A stretch of 64,000 bases of DNA from Woeseia sp037968755 (GTDB lineage: Bacteria; Pseudomonadota; Gammaproteobacteria; Steroidobacterales; Woeseiaceae): NCBI GenBank assembly GCA_037968755.1, contig JBBKWB010000080.1, positions 62,001-126,000 on the forward strand, in the 5' to 3' direction. Numbering within the stretch: position 1 is the first letter of the stretch; every line of letters starts with the position of its first letter. Under the pieces are notes generated by a model that did no database searches, had not been told where the DNA came from, and worked only from the letters and a program-made list of their open reading frames with translations. This document shows positions 26,539-35,930 of this stretch, piece after piece. Position numbers and translations under genes: made by a program.

Positions 26539-26904
26539 ATGGCAACAGTTCTTATTGTTGATGATTCGCCGACGGAGTTGCACCTGTTCCAGAAAATGCT
26601 GGAAAAGAATGGCTTCGTGGCCCTGGTCGCCGATAGTGGCGAGGAAGGCCTGCGCCAGGCGAAATCCGGCGCGCCGGATTGCATACTGATGGATGTCGTC
26701 ATGCCTGGCATGAACGGTTTCCAGGCAACTCGCAAACTTACCCAGGACCCGGCGACCGCGAACATTCCGGTCATCATGGTCACGACCAAAGATCAGGAGA
26801 CCGACAAGATCTGGGGCATGCGCCAGGGTGCCGTGGAATACCTTGTTAAGCCGGTTGCCGAAAAAGACCTGGTAGCGAAAATCAATGAAGTCATGGTCGG
26901 CTGA
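26539..26904 (+). CDS. pilH: Twitching-motility response regulator PilH
   Basis: PilH is the second CheY-like receiver of the Chp system, thought to drain phosphate from the kinase and favour retraction. The 121 residues start MATVLIVDDSPTELHLF, with Asp52 in LMDVVMPGMNGF, Thr in IMVTTKDQETD and Lys in YLVKPVAE. The ATG at 26539 follows CAAGGAAG. It lies 29 bp after pilG, and pilI begins on the base after its stop. Confidence 0.96.
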   Translation: MATVLIVDDSPTELHLFQKMLEKNGFVALVADSGEEGLRQAKSGAPDCILMDVVMPGMNGFQATRKLTQDPATANIPVIMVTTKDQETDKIWGMRQGAVEYLVKPVAEKDLVAKINEVMVG

Positions 26905-27468
26905 ATGAGTACAGCGGCCGACCTCACTGCGCTCATCGAGCAACCCTTCGACCTGCTGCAGGAGCTGGAACGACGCAGCCGCAGTGCGATTGCGGGGCGT
27001 GGCACGGGTGATCTGCCGGAAGAATGGGTTGGTATCGGCTTCAGGATCGGCGATGAGCAGTTTGTTGCCAGTCGCGAAGAGGTCCGCGAAGTACTGATGT
27101 TGCCAGACAGTATTACCCGCGTGCCGGGCTCCAAACGCTGGGTTTTGGGTATTGCCAATTTACGCGGTCACTTGTTGCCGCTCATTGATCTGAAGTTGTA
27201 CCTCGGCAGTGGCAGAACGCCGCTGCGGCGGGTCAGTCGCGTTATTTCCGTCAATCATCGCGACGTGCCTGCAGGCCTCGTGGTTGACGAGGTGCTCGGC
27301 TTCAGGCGCTTTCTTGATAATGAGTTTTCGGCTGAGTGGCCGGAAACGGTTGTGCGCTGCGACCGCTTTATACGCGGCGCATACAAGCGAGGCCCGGACG
27401 TCTGGCCGGTTTTTGGATTATACGAACTGCTCGAGAGCGGTTCATTTTTGCAGGCCGCAGCTGACTAG
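26905..27468 (+). CDS. pilI: CheW-like adaptor PilI
   Basis: PilI links the receptor PilJ to the kinase ChpA. The 187-aa protein has a CheW fold from about residue 45: IGFRIGDEQFVASREEVREVL, WVLGIANLRGHLLPLIDLKLYL, and VVDEVLGFRRF. The ATG abuts the pilH stop with no gap, so translation is coupled. It precedes pilJ by 40 bp. Confidence 0.94.
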   Translation: MSTAADLTALIEQPFDLLQELERRSRSAIAGRGTGDLPEEWVGIGFRIGDEQFVASREEVREVLMLPDSITRVPGSKRWVLGIANLRGHLLPLIDLKLYLGSGRTPLRRVSRVISVNHRDVPAGLVVDEVLGFRRFLDNEFSAEWPETVVRCDRFIRGAYKRGPDVWPVFGLYELLESGSFLQAAAD

Positions 27469-27508
27469 CGCGCCGGCAAGCTAACTTATATCGAGTAGTT
27501 ACAGAATT

Positions 27509-29497
27509 ATGGCTGACAAATCAGAAAATTCTTCTGCGTTCTCGTCGCTGGCACTGCTGGCGATCTTGTTACTGCTTGCGGCGGCCGGCGCAGCCTGGAT
27601 GCAGGGGACGCGTACGGATGTGGCCGACCCGGGCATGGCGCGGCTCGCGGCCTTGTCACAATCAATACCGCTGCACGCAACAAGGGTGCAAAACGGTAAT
27701 GCGAATTCAATCGCAGCACTGCGCAATGATTTGCAAAGCCTGACTGCAGCACGCAGTAGCGGCAGGGCGCCGGGTTCGCGTGCAAACTGGGATGCACTGG
27801 ACACGCACGGTGCCAGTATTGTCGCGCGCGGCGATGCGTTGCAGGCAATTGCTGCCGCAGTGGCTGCAACGAAACAAAGCTCAGCCGATTTGCAAAGCGC
27901 TGCCGACGCTCTGCTGGGTGCCTCCGGCGCTACCAGCGCGATCCAGGGCTTCCAGCAAACGGCAGCAGAGCTTGCAGACGAGATGGCCGGCTTTACGATG
28001 AGCCGCAATCCGCAGCAAGCGGCAAGCGATATCTCGGCCGGGATCGCGAGCCTGCGTGATCTGGGCAACGCCCTGGCGGGCACTGGCAGTAGCCTCGATG
28101 TGGCACCGTTGGCGAGTGCCGATCGCGAATTGCTGGTGCCGCTGGATGAGGCATTGCAAACGATCGAAAGCAGTGCCGCAACGGTCACAGCCAGTGCGTC
28201 GGCGGTGGCTGGCCTGCAAAGCGATACGCGCGCACTGCAAACAGCGGCGGATGAATTGCGCTTGAGTGTACTTGATGCCGCACCGGCGACTGAGAGTTCC
28301 TTACTTGACCATCCGTATCTGATTCCGGGATTGCTGGCGGCAGCATTGTTGCTGGTCCTGATGATGGCCATCCTGCACAGCCGCAGTGCGGTATTCGAAC
28401 GTGCAGCGAAAGTGCAGGCCGAACAGAACGAACGCAATCAGCAGGCGATCCTGCGCTTGCTTGACGAGCTTGGCAGTCTTGCGGATGGTGACCTGTCCGT
28501 CGAGGCGACAGTAACCGAGGACATTACCGGCGCCATCGCCGACTCGATTAATTACGCGATTGAGAAGTTGCGCGAGCTGGTCGCGACAATCAACGAAACG
28601 GCGATCATGGTCGATTCGGCGGCCAAGCAAACCGAGAGCACGGCCGTGCATATGGCGCGGGCAGCGGAAAATCAGAATCGCGAAATTACCGCGGCGACCG
28701 AGTCCATCGTATCGATGGCCGGTTCAATTGAAGAAGTATCCGGCAATGCCGAGCGATCCTCAGACGTCGCACGTCATTCGGTTGACGTGGCCCACAAAGG
28801 TGGCGAAGCAGTGCGGCGCACTATCGACGGCATGAATACCATTCGTGAAACGATTCAGGACACCTCGAAGCGAATCAAACGACTTGGCGAGAGCTCGCAG
28901 GAGATCGGCAACATCATTGAGCTCATCAATGACATCGCTGAACAGACCAATATTCTGGCGCTCAATGCTTCCATCCAGGCCTCGATGGCTGGCGAAGCCG
29001 GCCGCGGATTTGCTGTCGTTGCCGACGAAGTGCAACGCCTGGCGGAGCGCTCAACGAATGCCACCAAACAGATCGAAGTCCTGGTGCGCACGATTCAGGC
29101 AGACACCAACGAGGCCGTAGTATCAATGGAGCGCAGCACAACTGATGTGGTGGGTGGCGCGTTGCTTGCCGAGAACGCGGGTGCCGCTCTCGATGAAATC
29201 GAGCAGGTCTCGAACCAGATTGCGAGCCTCGTGCAAAATATATCCGGCTCCGCACGGCAACAAGCCAGTAGCGCGGCTGACGTGACCCGTCGAACAACCA
29301 AGCTTAAAGAAATCAGTTCGCAGACCGGCAAGGCGACTACCGCCACCGCTGCGGCCATTTCCAAGTTGTCCGAACTGGCTTCGCAATTACGCAAGACGGT
29401 CGCCGGCTTCACTTTGCCGAGCGCCGCCGTACAAGCTTCGAACCTCAGTGACGCGGCTGGCGCGGAACCGGCGAACAAGGAAAAGGCCGCGGGCTAA
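27509..29497 (+). CDS. pilJ: Type IV pilus methyl-accepting receptor PilJ
   Basis: PilJ is the transmembrane chemoreceptor of the Chp system, proposed to sense pilus tension or pilin. It has 662 residues: a first membrane helix at about 11-30 (LALLAILLLLAAAGAAWM), an Ala/Ser-rich periplasmic part, a second helix at about 271-290 (IPGLLAAALLLVLMMAI), a HAMP-like segment, and the signalling domain with the tip EQTNILALNASIQASMA and GEAGRGFAVVADEVQRLAE. The periplasmic region is very Ala-rich. A methyltransferase gene pilK, which normally comes next, is missing; chpA starts 18 bp downstream. Confidence 0.95.
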   Translation: MADKSENSSAFSSLALLAILLLLAAAGAAWMQGTRTDVADPGMARLAALSQSIPLHATRVQNGNANSIAALRNDLQSLTAARSSGRAPGSRANWDALDTHGASIVARGDALQAIAAAVAATKQSSADLQSAADALLGASGATSAIQGFQQTAAELADEMAGFTMSRNPQQAASDISAGIASLRDLGNALAGTGSSLDVAPLASADRELLVPLDEALQTIESSAATVTASASAVAGLQSDTRALQTAADELRLSVLDAAPATESSLLDHPYLIPGLLAAALLLVLMMAILHSRSAVFERAAKVQAEQNERNQQAILRLLDELGSLADGDLSVEATVTEDITGAIADSINYAIEKLRELVATINETAIMVDSAAKQTESTAVHMARAAENQNREITAATESIVSMAGSIEEVSGNAERSSDVARHSVDVAHKGGEAVRRTIDGMNTIRETIQDTSKRIKRLGESSQEIGNIIELINDIAEQTNILALNASIQASMAGEAGRGFAVVADEVQRLAERSTNATKQIEVLVRTIQADTNEAVVSMERSTTDVVGGALLAENAGAALDEIEQVSNQIASLVQNISGSARQQASSAADVTRRTTKLKEISSQTGKATTATAAAISKLSELASQLRKTVAGFTLPSAAVQASNLSDAAGAEPANKEKAAG

Positions 29498-29515
29498 GCC
29501 GCAGAGCCACTATCG

Positions 29516-32500
29516 ATGAGCGGTAAAACGGACTCCCGCAAGCAAGCGAGCAACAGCAGCGTGACAATGCGCGCGCTGGGCCTCGTCAGTGACGAGTTGC
29601 TGGAAACAATTCGCGCTGCCCATTTGGAGATCGAGGAATGCGTCGATGGCCGTGGCGGCAATGCCGCCCTGATGCGTGCCAGCGAGCTGCTTCACCAGGT
29701 GCGCGGCGCGTTGCGCATGACCGAATCCTACGGGGCTGCGCTGCTGACTGAAGAAATGGAAGCCGTCTGTGCGCACCTGGTCAAGTTGCGCACGCCTGCC
29801 GGCCGCGATGAAGGAATGGATGCCCTGACCAGGGCAATGGTGCAGCTGCCGGCCTACATCGAACGCTTGATGGGCGGCGGCCGTGACATCGCGCTGGTAT
29901 TGCTGCCCTTACTGAACGATCTGCGCGCGGTGCGTGGCCAGCCACTGTTGTCAGAAGGCACCTTATTGTTGTTGAACCTGTCGCCATCGCAACGCACTGG
30001 CGACAAAAAAACACGCAAGACCAGCGGTGAAGATCCCGCTGTAGTGGCGGCGAAGTTGCGACCGCGTTTTCAGCTTGCGTTGCTGGGACTTATAAAGGGC
30101 GGCAATGCAACCCAGCACGTCAAGACACTGGCGGCTGTTGCCGCGCGACTTGAAGCGTCTGCCAACCGCGAAGAAATGTACCAGCTTTGGTGGATACTCG
30201 GCGGCGTGCTGGAATCGCTGGGCAATGGCGGCCTCGAAACCTCTGTGGCCGTCAAACGCCTGCTTGGTCAGGCCGACCGGCAGATCAAACGACTCATCGA
30301 CGACGGCCCGGAGTTTACTGCGAACCAGGCGGTAACCGATCTGCAGAACAACCTTCTTTACTACGTTGCACGTTCCGGCAATGCCGGTCCGCGCATCAGC
30401 GAGATTCGCGCCGCCTTTAACTTGTCGGAATTGTTGCCCGGTGATGAGCAAGTAGCACACGCCAGGGAGAGCCTGTCGGCGCCCAGCGTGAAGTTGATGA
30501 AAACGGTTGGCGCAGCCATCAAAGAAGATCTCGGCCGCGTTAAAGATGTACTCGATATCTATGTCCGTACCGGTATGGAGAAATCCTCCGAGCTGGTGCC
30601 GCAACTCGACTTGCTGAAAAAGATCAGTGACACCCTGGGTGTGCTCGGCCTGGGTGAATTGCGCGGAGATATTGAAGCAGAGATTGATCGACTCAAGGCC
30701 GTGGTACGCGAAAGCGGCAATGCGAGCGAGGCAACCGTTCTTGAGATCGCATCAACCTTGCTGCGGGTGGAAGACCGCCTCGACCAGCAACTCATCAGAC
30801 TGATCGCGCCACAGGGTCCGGCAGCGGACGACTCGGAGTCTGACCTGTCCAGCGATGACGCTGACTACAAACAGGTCGCCGAAGCGGTCATGCGTGAAAG
30901 CATCATCAACCTCGCGCGAATCAAGGAAACATTCAGCCAGAGCATTACTGGCAGCGGTGATTCACACGGCATCGACAGCGTTCCGGCGTTGGTGCGCGGA
31001 ATCAAAGCCGGCTTGCTCATGCTTAATAAAGCGCGCGCCATGGCGGTCTTCGAGCGTATTGGTGACCTGATCATGCTGGCACTATCCGGCGACGGACCGC
31101 GACGTCTCGAGCAAAGAGAAATGGATCGGCTGGCGGATGCCATCGTCAGCATCGAGTACTACATGGAAACGGTCAGGGCGGGCCGCAAAGATCCCTGGTA
31201 CATGCTCGACAATGCTGAAACCTGTCTCGGCGTCCTGGACGGACTCGAGAAGCGGCTACGCGCCCAGAAAGACGACCCCGCACCACGCGACGCCGCGGAA
31301 CGCGGTGTTGCTACTGCGGATGCTGCGCGACATCACACCACGTCGGTTATCGACGAAGCACCGGTGGTCGCGAATGATGCAGAACACCTTGATCCCGAGT
31401 TACTCGAGCTGTTCATAGAAGAGGCAAGGGAAGAAGTCGCAACGATCAATCAGAACCTGCCGCAGTGGGCCGAGCACCCTGATGACATGGAGACGCTGAT
31501 TACGGTTCGGCGTTCGTTCCATACCTTGAAGGGCAGCGGCCGAATGGTCGGTGCGGAACGAATTGGCGAGTATTGCTGGAGCCTGGAGAATCTACTCAAC
31601 CGCTTGATCAATCGCACGCTCGCGCGCACGCCGCCAATGGTCAAATTTGTATCGGCGGCTGCAGCGATCGTGCCTGAATTGATAGAGCAGCTGGAAGTTG
31701 GCAGTGAACCGAAGTCGGATGTCTCGCTGATGCTGGCGCGTGCCAACGCATTTGCCGACGGCGATCCGAATGCCGCAGTGCTTACGATAACGCCAACCCC
31801 GGACGCCGTAACGGCGGAACCCGAAGCGCTGGAAATGGATCCAGTGTTGCTGGATATTTTTTCCAAGGAAACAGCCGGTCACTTGCAGGCGATTCGCGAC
31901 TATATTTCTGCATGCGAAGGACACCGACCGCCGTTCCCCGTTACCGACAAGCTGCACCGTTCCTGCCACACCCTGCACGGTAGCGCGAACATGGCCAACG
32001 TGGATCGTGGCGTCGCGGTAGCAGGCGCGCTTAACCGCTATGTACGGCGCATCTATGACTACCAGTTGGGCATTGATCAGCCAGGTCTGGATGTGCTGGA
32101 ACAGTCCGCAGCGGCAATAGAGACCATCGTTGCTGATATCAACCAAATCGGTCGCGATCGCCAGGACTATGCAGAGCTGATTGAGCGTTTGATCGCGCTC
32201 GCTGACAAGGTTGAGCCGGAAGAAAGTGCGGACGATTCTATGGAGGTTGCCGCGCCCCTCATGCCCGACGAGCCACTACCGTTGGCGCCGGAAGAGCCGG
32301 TGGAAGAGGGTGATTACGACGCAGAAATTGCCGCTATCTTTTCGGAAGAGGCGGGTGAGTTGCTCGAAGCAGCAGACCGTGCGTTGGCGTCCTGGAGTAA
32401 GGACCGCAGCTCGCGCAATCTGGTTGAAGAATTGAAACGCCACTTGCACACGCTTAAGGGTGGCGCCCGTATGGCTGGCATTCCGGCCATGGGAAATTTG

Positions 32501-34999
32501 AGTCACGAGCTGGAAACCCTGCTGATCGGCATAGACGATGGCCGGGTGCAGCCGTCGGAGAAAATTGACGGTCTGTTACAGCAAAGCATTGATGAGCTGC
32601 ACCGCATGCGCGACAACGTGATCGCCGGCATCGCTGTGAAGCCGGACAGCCGGTTGGAAGAACGTATTCGCGCCGTCAGCCTCGGTGGCGATACTTCGAT
32701 CAGCGAGTTCGACGCGGAGACATCTGACACTGCACCGGGTGAGTTCTCGGCAGAACCCGACGAGTCAGTCAGCATGACGATTCACGGTGGGGATGCCGGC
32801 GCTCCGGTGTCGCCCGAGTCTGCCACAGAGGATGAATTAGCCGCACAAGAGGCGGCAGCAGCCAAGCTTGCCGACGACATCGTAGGCCTTGACGCTTTCT
32901 CGCCAGCTGCCGACGACATGGCAGCTAAAGATGAACCGGTTATAGAAGATATCGGTGACGCCGATAGCGACCTGCCAACGACCGCGGGTGCTGAGGAATT
33001 GTTTGCCGAACCTGCGCCGACGCCGGACGAACAAGCGGAACCGACAACGAAACCCGCTGCGACAGAGTTGCCAGAAACTGACGCAGACGCTATCGACGAT
33101 CAACTTAGTGAGCGGCGCATTATGCGTGTCGCCGAATTGGGTGATGCTGCGGCAGCGCGCAAGTCGGGCGGCCGCGAGCAACGCCAGGAAACGGCGCGCA
33201 TCGATGCAGATTTGCTGGAAGATCTGCTAAATGCCGCCGGCGAGATCAGCATTTATCACTCGCGCCTGAGCCAGCAGATCAACACCATCGAGTTTCACGT
33301 CGAAGAACTCGAGCAAACTGTTATTCGGTTGCGCGAACAACTGCGTAACCTGGAAATCGAGACCGAAGCGCAGATCATGCACGGCCATCAGGACACCCTG
33401 ATCGCCAAGGACTTCGATCCGCTGGAAATGGATCGCTATTCCAATATTCAGCAACTGTCGCGGGCCCTCGCTGAATCAGCGAGTGACATGGCGAGCCTGA
33501 AGGACCTGCTACGAAACCAGACGTCGGAGGCAGAAACTCTGCTCGTGCAGCAGTCACGGGTTACCGCGGAGCTGCAAGACGGCCTGATGCGGACCCGCAT
33601 GGTGCCATTCGAACGCCACGTACCACGCCTGACCCGGCTGGTGCGCCAGGTCGCGACCGAGGTGGGCAAACGCGCTGAGCTGGCCGTCGAAGGCGCGTCA
33701 GGCGAGCTGGATCGGCAGGTACTCGACAAGATGCTGCCGCCGTTTGAGCACATGATGCGCAACGCGGTTGTGCACGGCATCGAAACACCCGAGCAGCGCC
33801 AGGCAGCCGGCAAACCGGCTAATGGTCGCATCACGGTTCGCCTGCATCGTGAAGGTGCGGAAATGGTGATCGACGTCGCCGACGACGGCGCCGGCCTGAA
33901 TGTCGATGCGATACGACGCAAAGCGTTTGAGCGCGAGCTGCTGCGCTCGGACAGCAAGGTATCCGATACTGAAATCATGCAGCTGATTCTGACGCCGGGC
34001 TTCAGCACCGCAAACACGGTAACCCAGTCAGCGGGACGCGGTGTAGGCATGGATGTCGTTGCCAACGAGGTGAAACAGTTGGGCGGTTCGCTGCAGATAT
34101 CCTCGGTGATCGGTCAAGGCACAAATTTCACTATCCGCTTGCCATTTACACTCGCCATCACCCAGGCACTCGTCGTGCGCACGGGCGACGAGGTCTACGC
34201 TCTGCCACTGCCTACCGTGGAAGGGGTTGCCCGTATCGCGCGTGCGCAATTGCAGTCCATGTTGCAACAGACCGAACCGGTCTACGAATACGGCGAACAA
34301 ACCTACCATTTCCGGCATCTCGGGATGTTCCTTGGAGGGCAGGCCGCCAGCTTGCCGGACGACGACAGTTTCGTGCCGGTGATACTGGTACGGGCCGGTG
34401 ACCAGGCGGTCGCGCTACTCACTGACCAAATGCTGGCGAGCCAGGAAATCGTGGTCAAGTCGCTGGGACCGCAGCTATCCAGCGTACGTGGCATTTCCGG
34501 TGCCACGATTCTGGGCGACGGGCGCATAGTCCTGATCCTCGATATCAGTTCGCTGGTGCGCAGTGGCATGCCCATCGTCGAAGTAAAGAACGCAGCGCCA
34601 TCACCGGCAGACGAGCGACCGCTGGCACTGGTTGTTGATGACTCGATCACGGTGCGCCGGGTTATGGAGCGCTTCCTCACCCGCAATGGCATGCGGGTCG
34701 TTACCGCCAAAGACGGCATGGATGCAATCAGTGTATTGCGTGACGTCACACCGAATATCATCCTGCTCGATATCGAAATGCCGCGCATGGATGGCTACGA
34801 GTTCGCGACGCATGTGCGCAATGACGAACGGGTATCCGATGTTCCAATCATCATGATTACCTCAAGAACCGGTGACAAGCACCGTGCGCGCGCCATCGAA
34901 ATCGGCGTCAACGATTACCTCGGCAAGCCCTACCAGGACGCGCAGTTGCTTGAAGCGATTGCGCGCCTGCTTGAAGAGCGCGGAGTGCACCTCGGATGA
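29516..34999 (+). CDS. chpA: Hybrid chemosensory histidine kinase ChpA/PilL
   Basis: ChpA is the CheA-type kinase that phosphorylates PilG and PilH. It has 1827 residues, against about 2470 in P. aeruginosa. Phosphotransfer-like sites, by position: a degenerate HQVRGAL (His60), a canonical HTLKGSGRM (His669), a variant HTLHGSANM (His818, Lys replaced by His) and a canonical HTLKGGARM (His978). An acidic linker leads to the dimerisation and ATPase core from about 1225: HMMRNAVVHGIETP, DDGAGLNVDAIR, GRGVGMDVV. A CheW-like domain and a receiver with Asp1752 (LLDIEMPRMDGYE) finish the protein. chpC overlaps its stop by four bases. No chpB methylesterase is present. Confidence 0.96.
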   Translation: MSGKTDSRKQASNSSVTMRALGLVSDELLETIRAAHLEIEECVDGRGGNAALMRASELLHQVRGALRMTESYGAALLTEEMEAVCAHLVKLRTPAGRDEGMDALTRAMVQLPAYIERLMGGGRDIALVLLPLLNDLRAVRGQPLLSEGTLLLLNLSPSQRTGDKKTRKTSGEDPAVVAAKLRPRFQLALLGLIKGGNATQHVKTLAAVAARLEASANREEMYQLWWILGGVLESLGNGGLETSVAVKRLLGQADRQIKRLIDDGPEFTANQAVTDLQNNLLYYVARSGNAGPRISEIRAAFNLSELLPGDEQVAHARESLSAPSVKLMKTVGAAIKEDLGRVKDVLDIYVRTGMEKSSELVPQLDLLKKISDTLGVLGLGELRGDIEAEIDRLKAVVRESGNASEATVLEIASTLLRVEDRLDQQLIRLIAPQGPAADDSESDLSSDDADYKQVAEAVMRESIINLARIKETFSQSITGSGDSHGIDSVPALVRGIKAGLLMLNKARAMAVFERIGDLIMLALSGDGPRRLEQREMDRLADAIVSIEYYMETVRAGRKDPWYMLDNAETCLGVLDGLEKRLRAQKDDPAPRDAAERGVATADAARHHTTSVIDEAPVVANDAEHLDPELLELFIEEAREEVATINQNLPQWAEHPDDMETLITVRRSFHTLKGSGRMVGAERIGEYCWSLENLLNRLINRTLARTPPMVKFVSAAAAIVPELIEQLEVGSEPKSDVSLMLARANAFADGDPNAAVLTITPTPDAVTAEPEALEMDPVLLDIFSKETAGHLQAIRDYISACEGHRPPFPVTDKLHRSCHTLHGSANMANVDRGVAVAGALNRYVRRIYDYQLGIDQPGLDVLEQSAAAIETIVADINQIGRDRQDYAELIERLIALADKVEPEESADDSMEVAAPLMPDEPLPLAPEEPVEEGDYDAEIAAIFSEEAGELLEAADRALASWSKDRSSRNLVEELKRHLHTLKGGARMAGIPAMGNLSHELETLLIGIDDGRVQPSEKIDGLLQQSIDELHRMRDNVIAGIAVKPDSRLEERIRAVSLGGDTSISEFDAETSDTAPGEFSAEPDESVSMTIHGGDAGAPVSPESATEDELAAQEAAAAKLADDIVGLDAFSPAADDMAAKDEPVIEDIGDADSDLPTTAGAEELFAEPAPTPDEQAEPTTKPAATELPETDADAIDDQLSERRIMRVAELGDAAAARKSGGREQRQETARIDADLLEDLLNAAGEISIYHSRLSQQINTIEFHVEELEQTVIRLREQLRNLEIETEAQIMHGHQDTLIAKDFDPLEMDRYSNIQQLSRALAESASDMASLKDLLRNQTSEAETLLVQQSRVTAELQDGLMRTRMVPFERHVPRLTRLVRQVATEVGKRAELAVEGASGELDRQVLDKMLPPFEHMMRNAVVHGIETPEQRQAAGKPANGRITVRLHREGAEMVIDVADDGAGLNVDAIRRKAFERELLRSDSKVSDTEIMQLILTPGFSTANTVTQSAGRGVGMDVVANEVKQLGGSLQISSVIGQGTNFTIRLPFTLAITQALVVRTGDEVYALPLPTVEGVARIARAQLQSMLQQTEPVYEYGEQTYHFRHLGMFLGGQAASLPDDDSFVPVILVRAGDQAVALLTDQMLASQEIVVKSLGPQLSSVRGISGATILGDGRIVLILDISSLVRSGMPIVEVKNAAPSPADERPLALVVDDSITVRRVMERFLTRNGMRVVTAKDGMDAISVLRDVTPNIILLDIEMPRMDGYEFATHVRNDERVSDVPIIMITSRTGDKHRARAIEIGVNDYLGKPYQDAQLLEAIARLLEERGVHLG

Positions 35000-35460
35000 G
35001 TGAAGCGAGCGAAGAGCTCTACAGTTTGCTGGTCCCGCTCGCACAGGACAGGCTCATCGTGCCACGTGCCTGCGTTGCGGAAGTTGTGCGTTACATGGAG
35101 CCCGACCACATCCCCGGCAGCGAGCCGTGGCTGACGGGTACAGTGACCTGGAGCGGCAGGGCATTGCCTGTTGTTTCTTTTGAAGCGGCGATCGGCAAAG
35201 AATTGCCAGCCGTAACCGGCCGCACCCGAATCGTCGTCTTCTACTCCAGTACAGGCCAGGTGCGCGAAGGCTACTTCGGTATCCTGACGCAGGGCTTCCC
35301 GCAGCTCGTGCGGGTCAACCGCGAAGTGCTGAAACTCGACAAGCGCGACGGCTGGCCTGCCGATGCACCCGTCCTGTGCCAGGTAAAAATGATCAACGAA
35401 TACCCGCTGATCCCCCACCTCGAAAAACTGGAACAAATGATCAGCCGCGACACGCAGTAA
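34996..35460 (+). CDS. chpC: CheW-like protein ChpC
   Basis: A 154-aa CheW-domain adaptor matching the place and size of ChpC, which in Pseudomonas acts as a second coupling protein that connects additional inputs to ChpA. Recognisable parts are LLVPLAQDRLIVPRACVAEVV, EPWLTGTVTWSGRALPVVSFE and TRIVVFYSSTG. The start overlaps the chpA stop (ATGA). It is the last gene of the operon; repeat locus 2 begins about 100 bp further on. Confidence 0.87.
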   Translation: MSEASEELYSLLVPLAQDRLIVPRACVAEVVRYMEPDHIPGSEPWLTGTVTWSGRALPVVSFEAAIGKELPAVTGRTRIVVFYSSTGQVREGYFGILTQGFPQLVRVNREVLKLDKRDGWPADAPVLCQVKMINEYPLIPHLEKLEQMISRDTQ

Positions 35461-35558
35461 GTGTTGTCGGATTGATTGCCCAGTGCGGCAGTAGAGGCTG
35501 GATTTTCCTTCGATGTCGGGCCGAACTCCCTAGATACTCAACGTCACCGTCGATGCAA

Positions 35559-35645
35559 GAGGAGGTGTTCGGCCGAGCCCTTTAGGGGGAATAAAGCGGA
35601 CCGAAGGGAGCCATCCCCCTAAAGGGCTCGGCCGGACGCCTCCTC
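35559..35645 (+). repeat. Palindromic hairpin element C (repeat locus 2)
   Basis: Arms 35559-35590 and 35614-35645 are 32 bases each and pair fully, with two T-G wobbles. The 23-base loop 35591-35613 reads ATAAAGCGGACCG, then AAGGGAGCCA. Its stem is homologous to element B at 12563-12649, including compensated base-pair changes next to the TTTAGG/CCTAAA segment. It could act as a strong hairpin after the Chp operon, though no U-tract follows it. Confidence 0.9.
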
Positions 35646-35711
35646 GTGGGCTTGCCACCTCTTTGGCGTTGGAACAGGTTCTGCATAGTGGAATTGACGT
35701 GCCAACCGGTC

Positions 35712-35847
35712 GGCAGCGCCTCCCGCGACCTCTTTGGGGGGATGGCTCCCACTCGCTTCGTTATGTTTCAACTAAACGGCTCGGCCGAACGCCACCATTG
35801 AGTGGGTCCGCTTTATTCCCCCCAAAGAGGTCCCGAGAGACACTGCC
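35712..35847 (-). repeat. Palindromic hairpin element D with expanded loop (repeat locus 2)
   Basis: Arms 35712-35742 and 35817-35847 (31 bases) pair with three G-T wobbles when read on the minus strand and one true mismatch. The loop keeps both ends of the family loop (TGGCTCCC and GGTCCGCTTTAT) but has 54 bases where the others have three. The inserted part includes ACTAAACGGCTCGGCCGAAC, resembling the 3' arm of element C, so it looks like debris of another copy. The stem matches element A. Confidence 0.88.
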
Positions 35848-35930
35848 TTAGTCTGTCGCGGCGTATCGAAGTCAGAGGTTGACTGCTGTGCTCGAATCCC
35901 GAGTAGACATTCAAATTTCGGCAGTCGGCG

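Noticed and set aside
35559..35645. Element C as an ordinary terminator of the Chp operon
   Set aside because: The stem is far longer than a terminator, no U-tract follows, and the same element occurs elsewhere with other neighbours.
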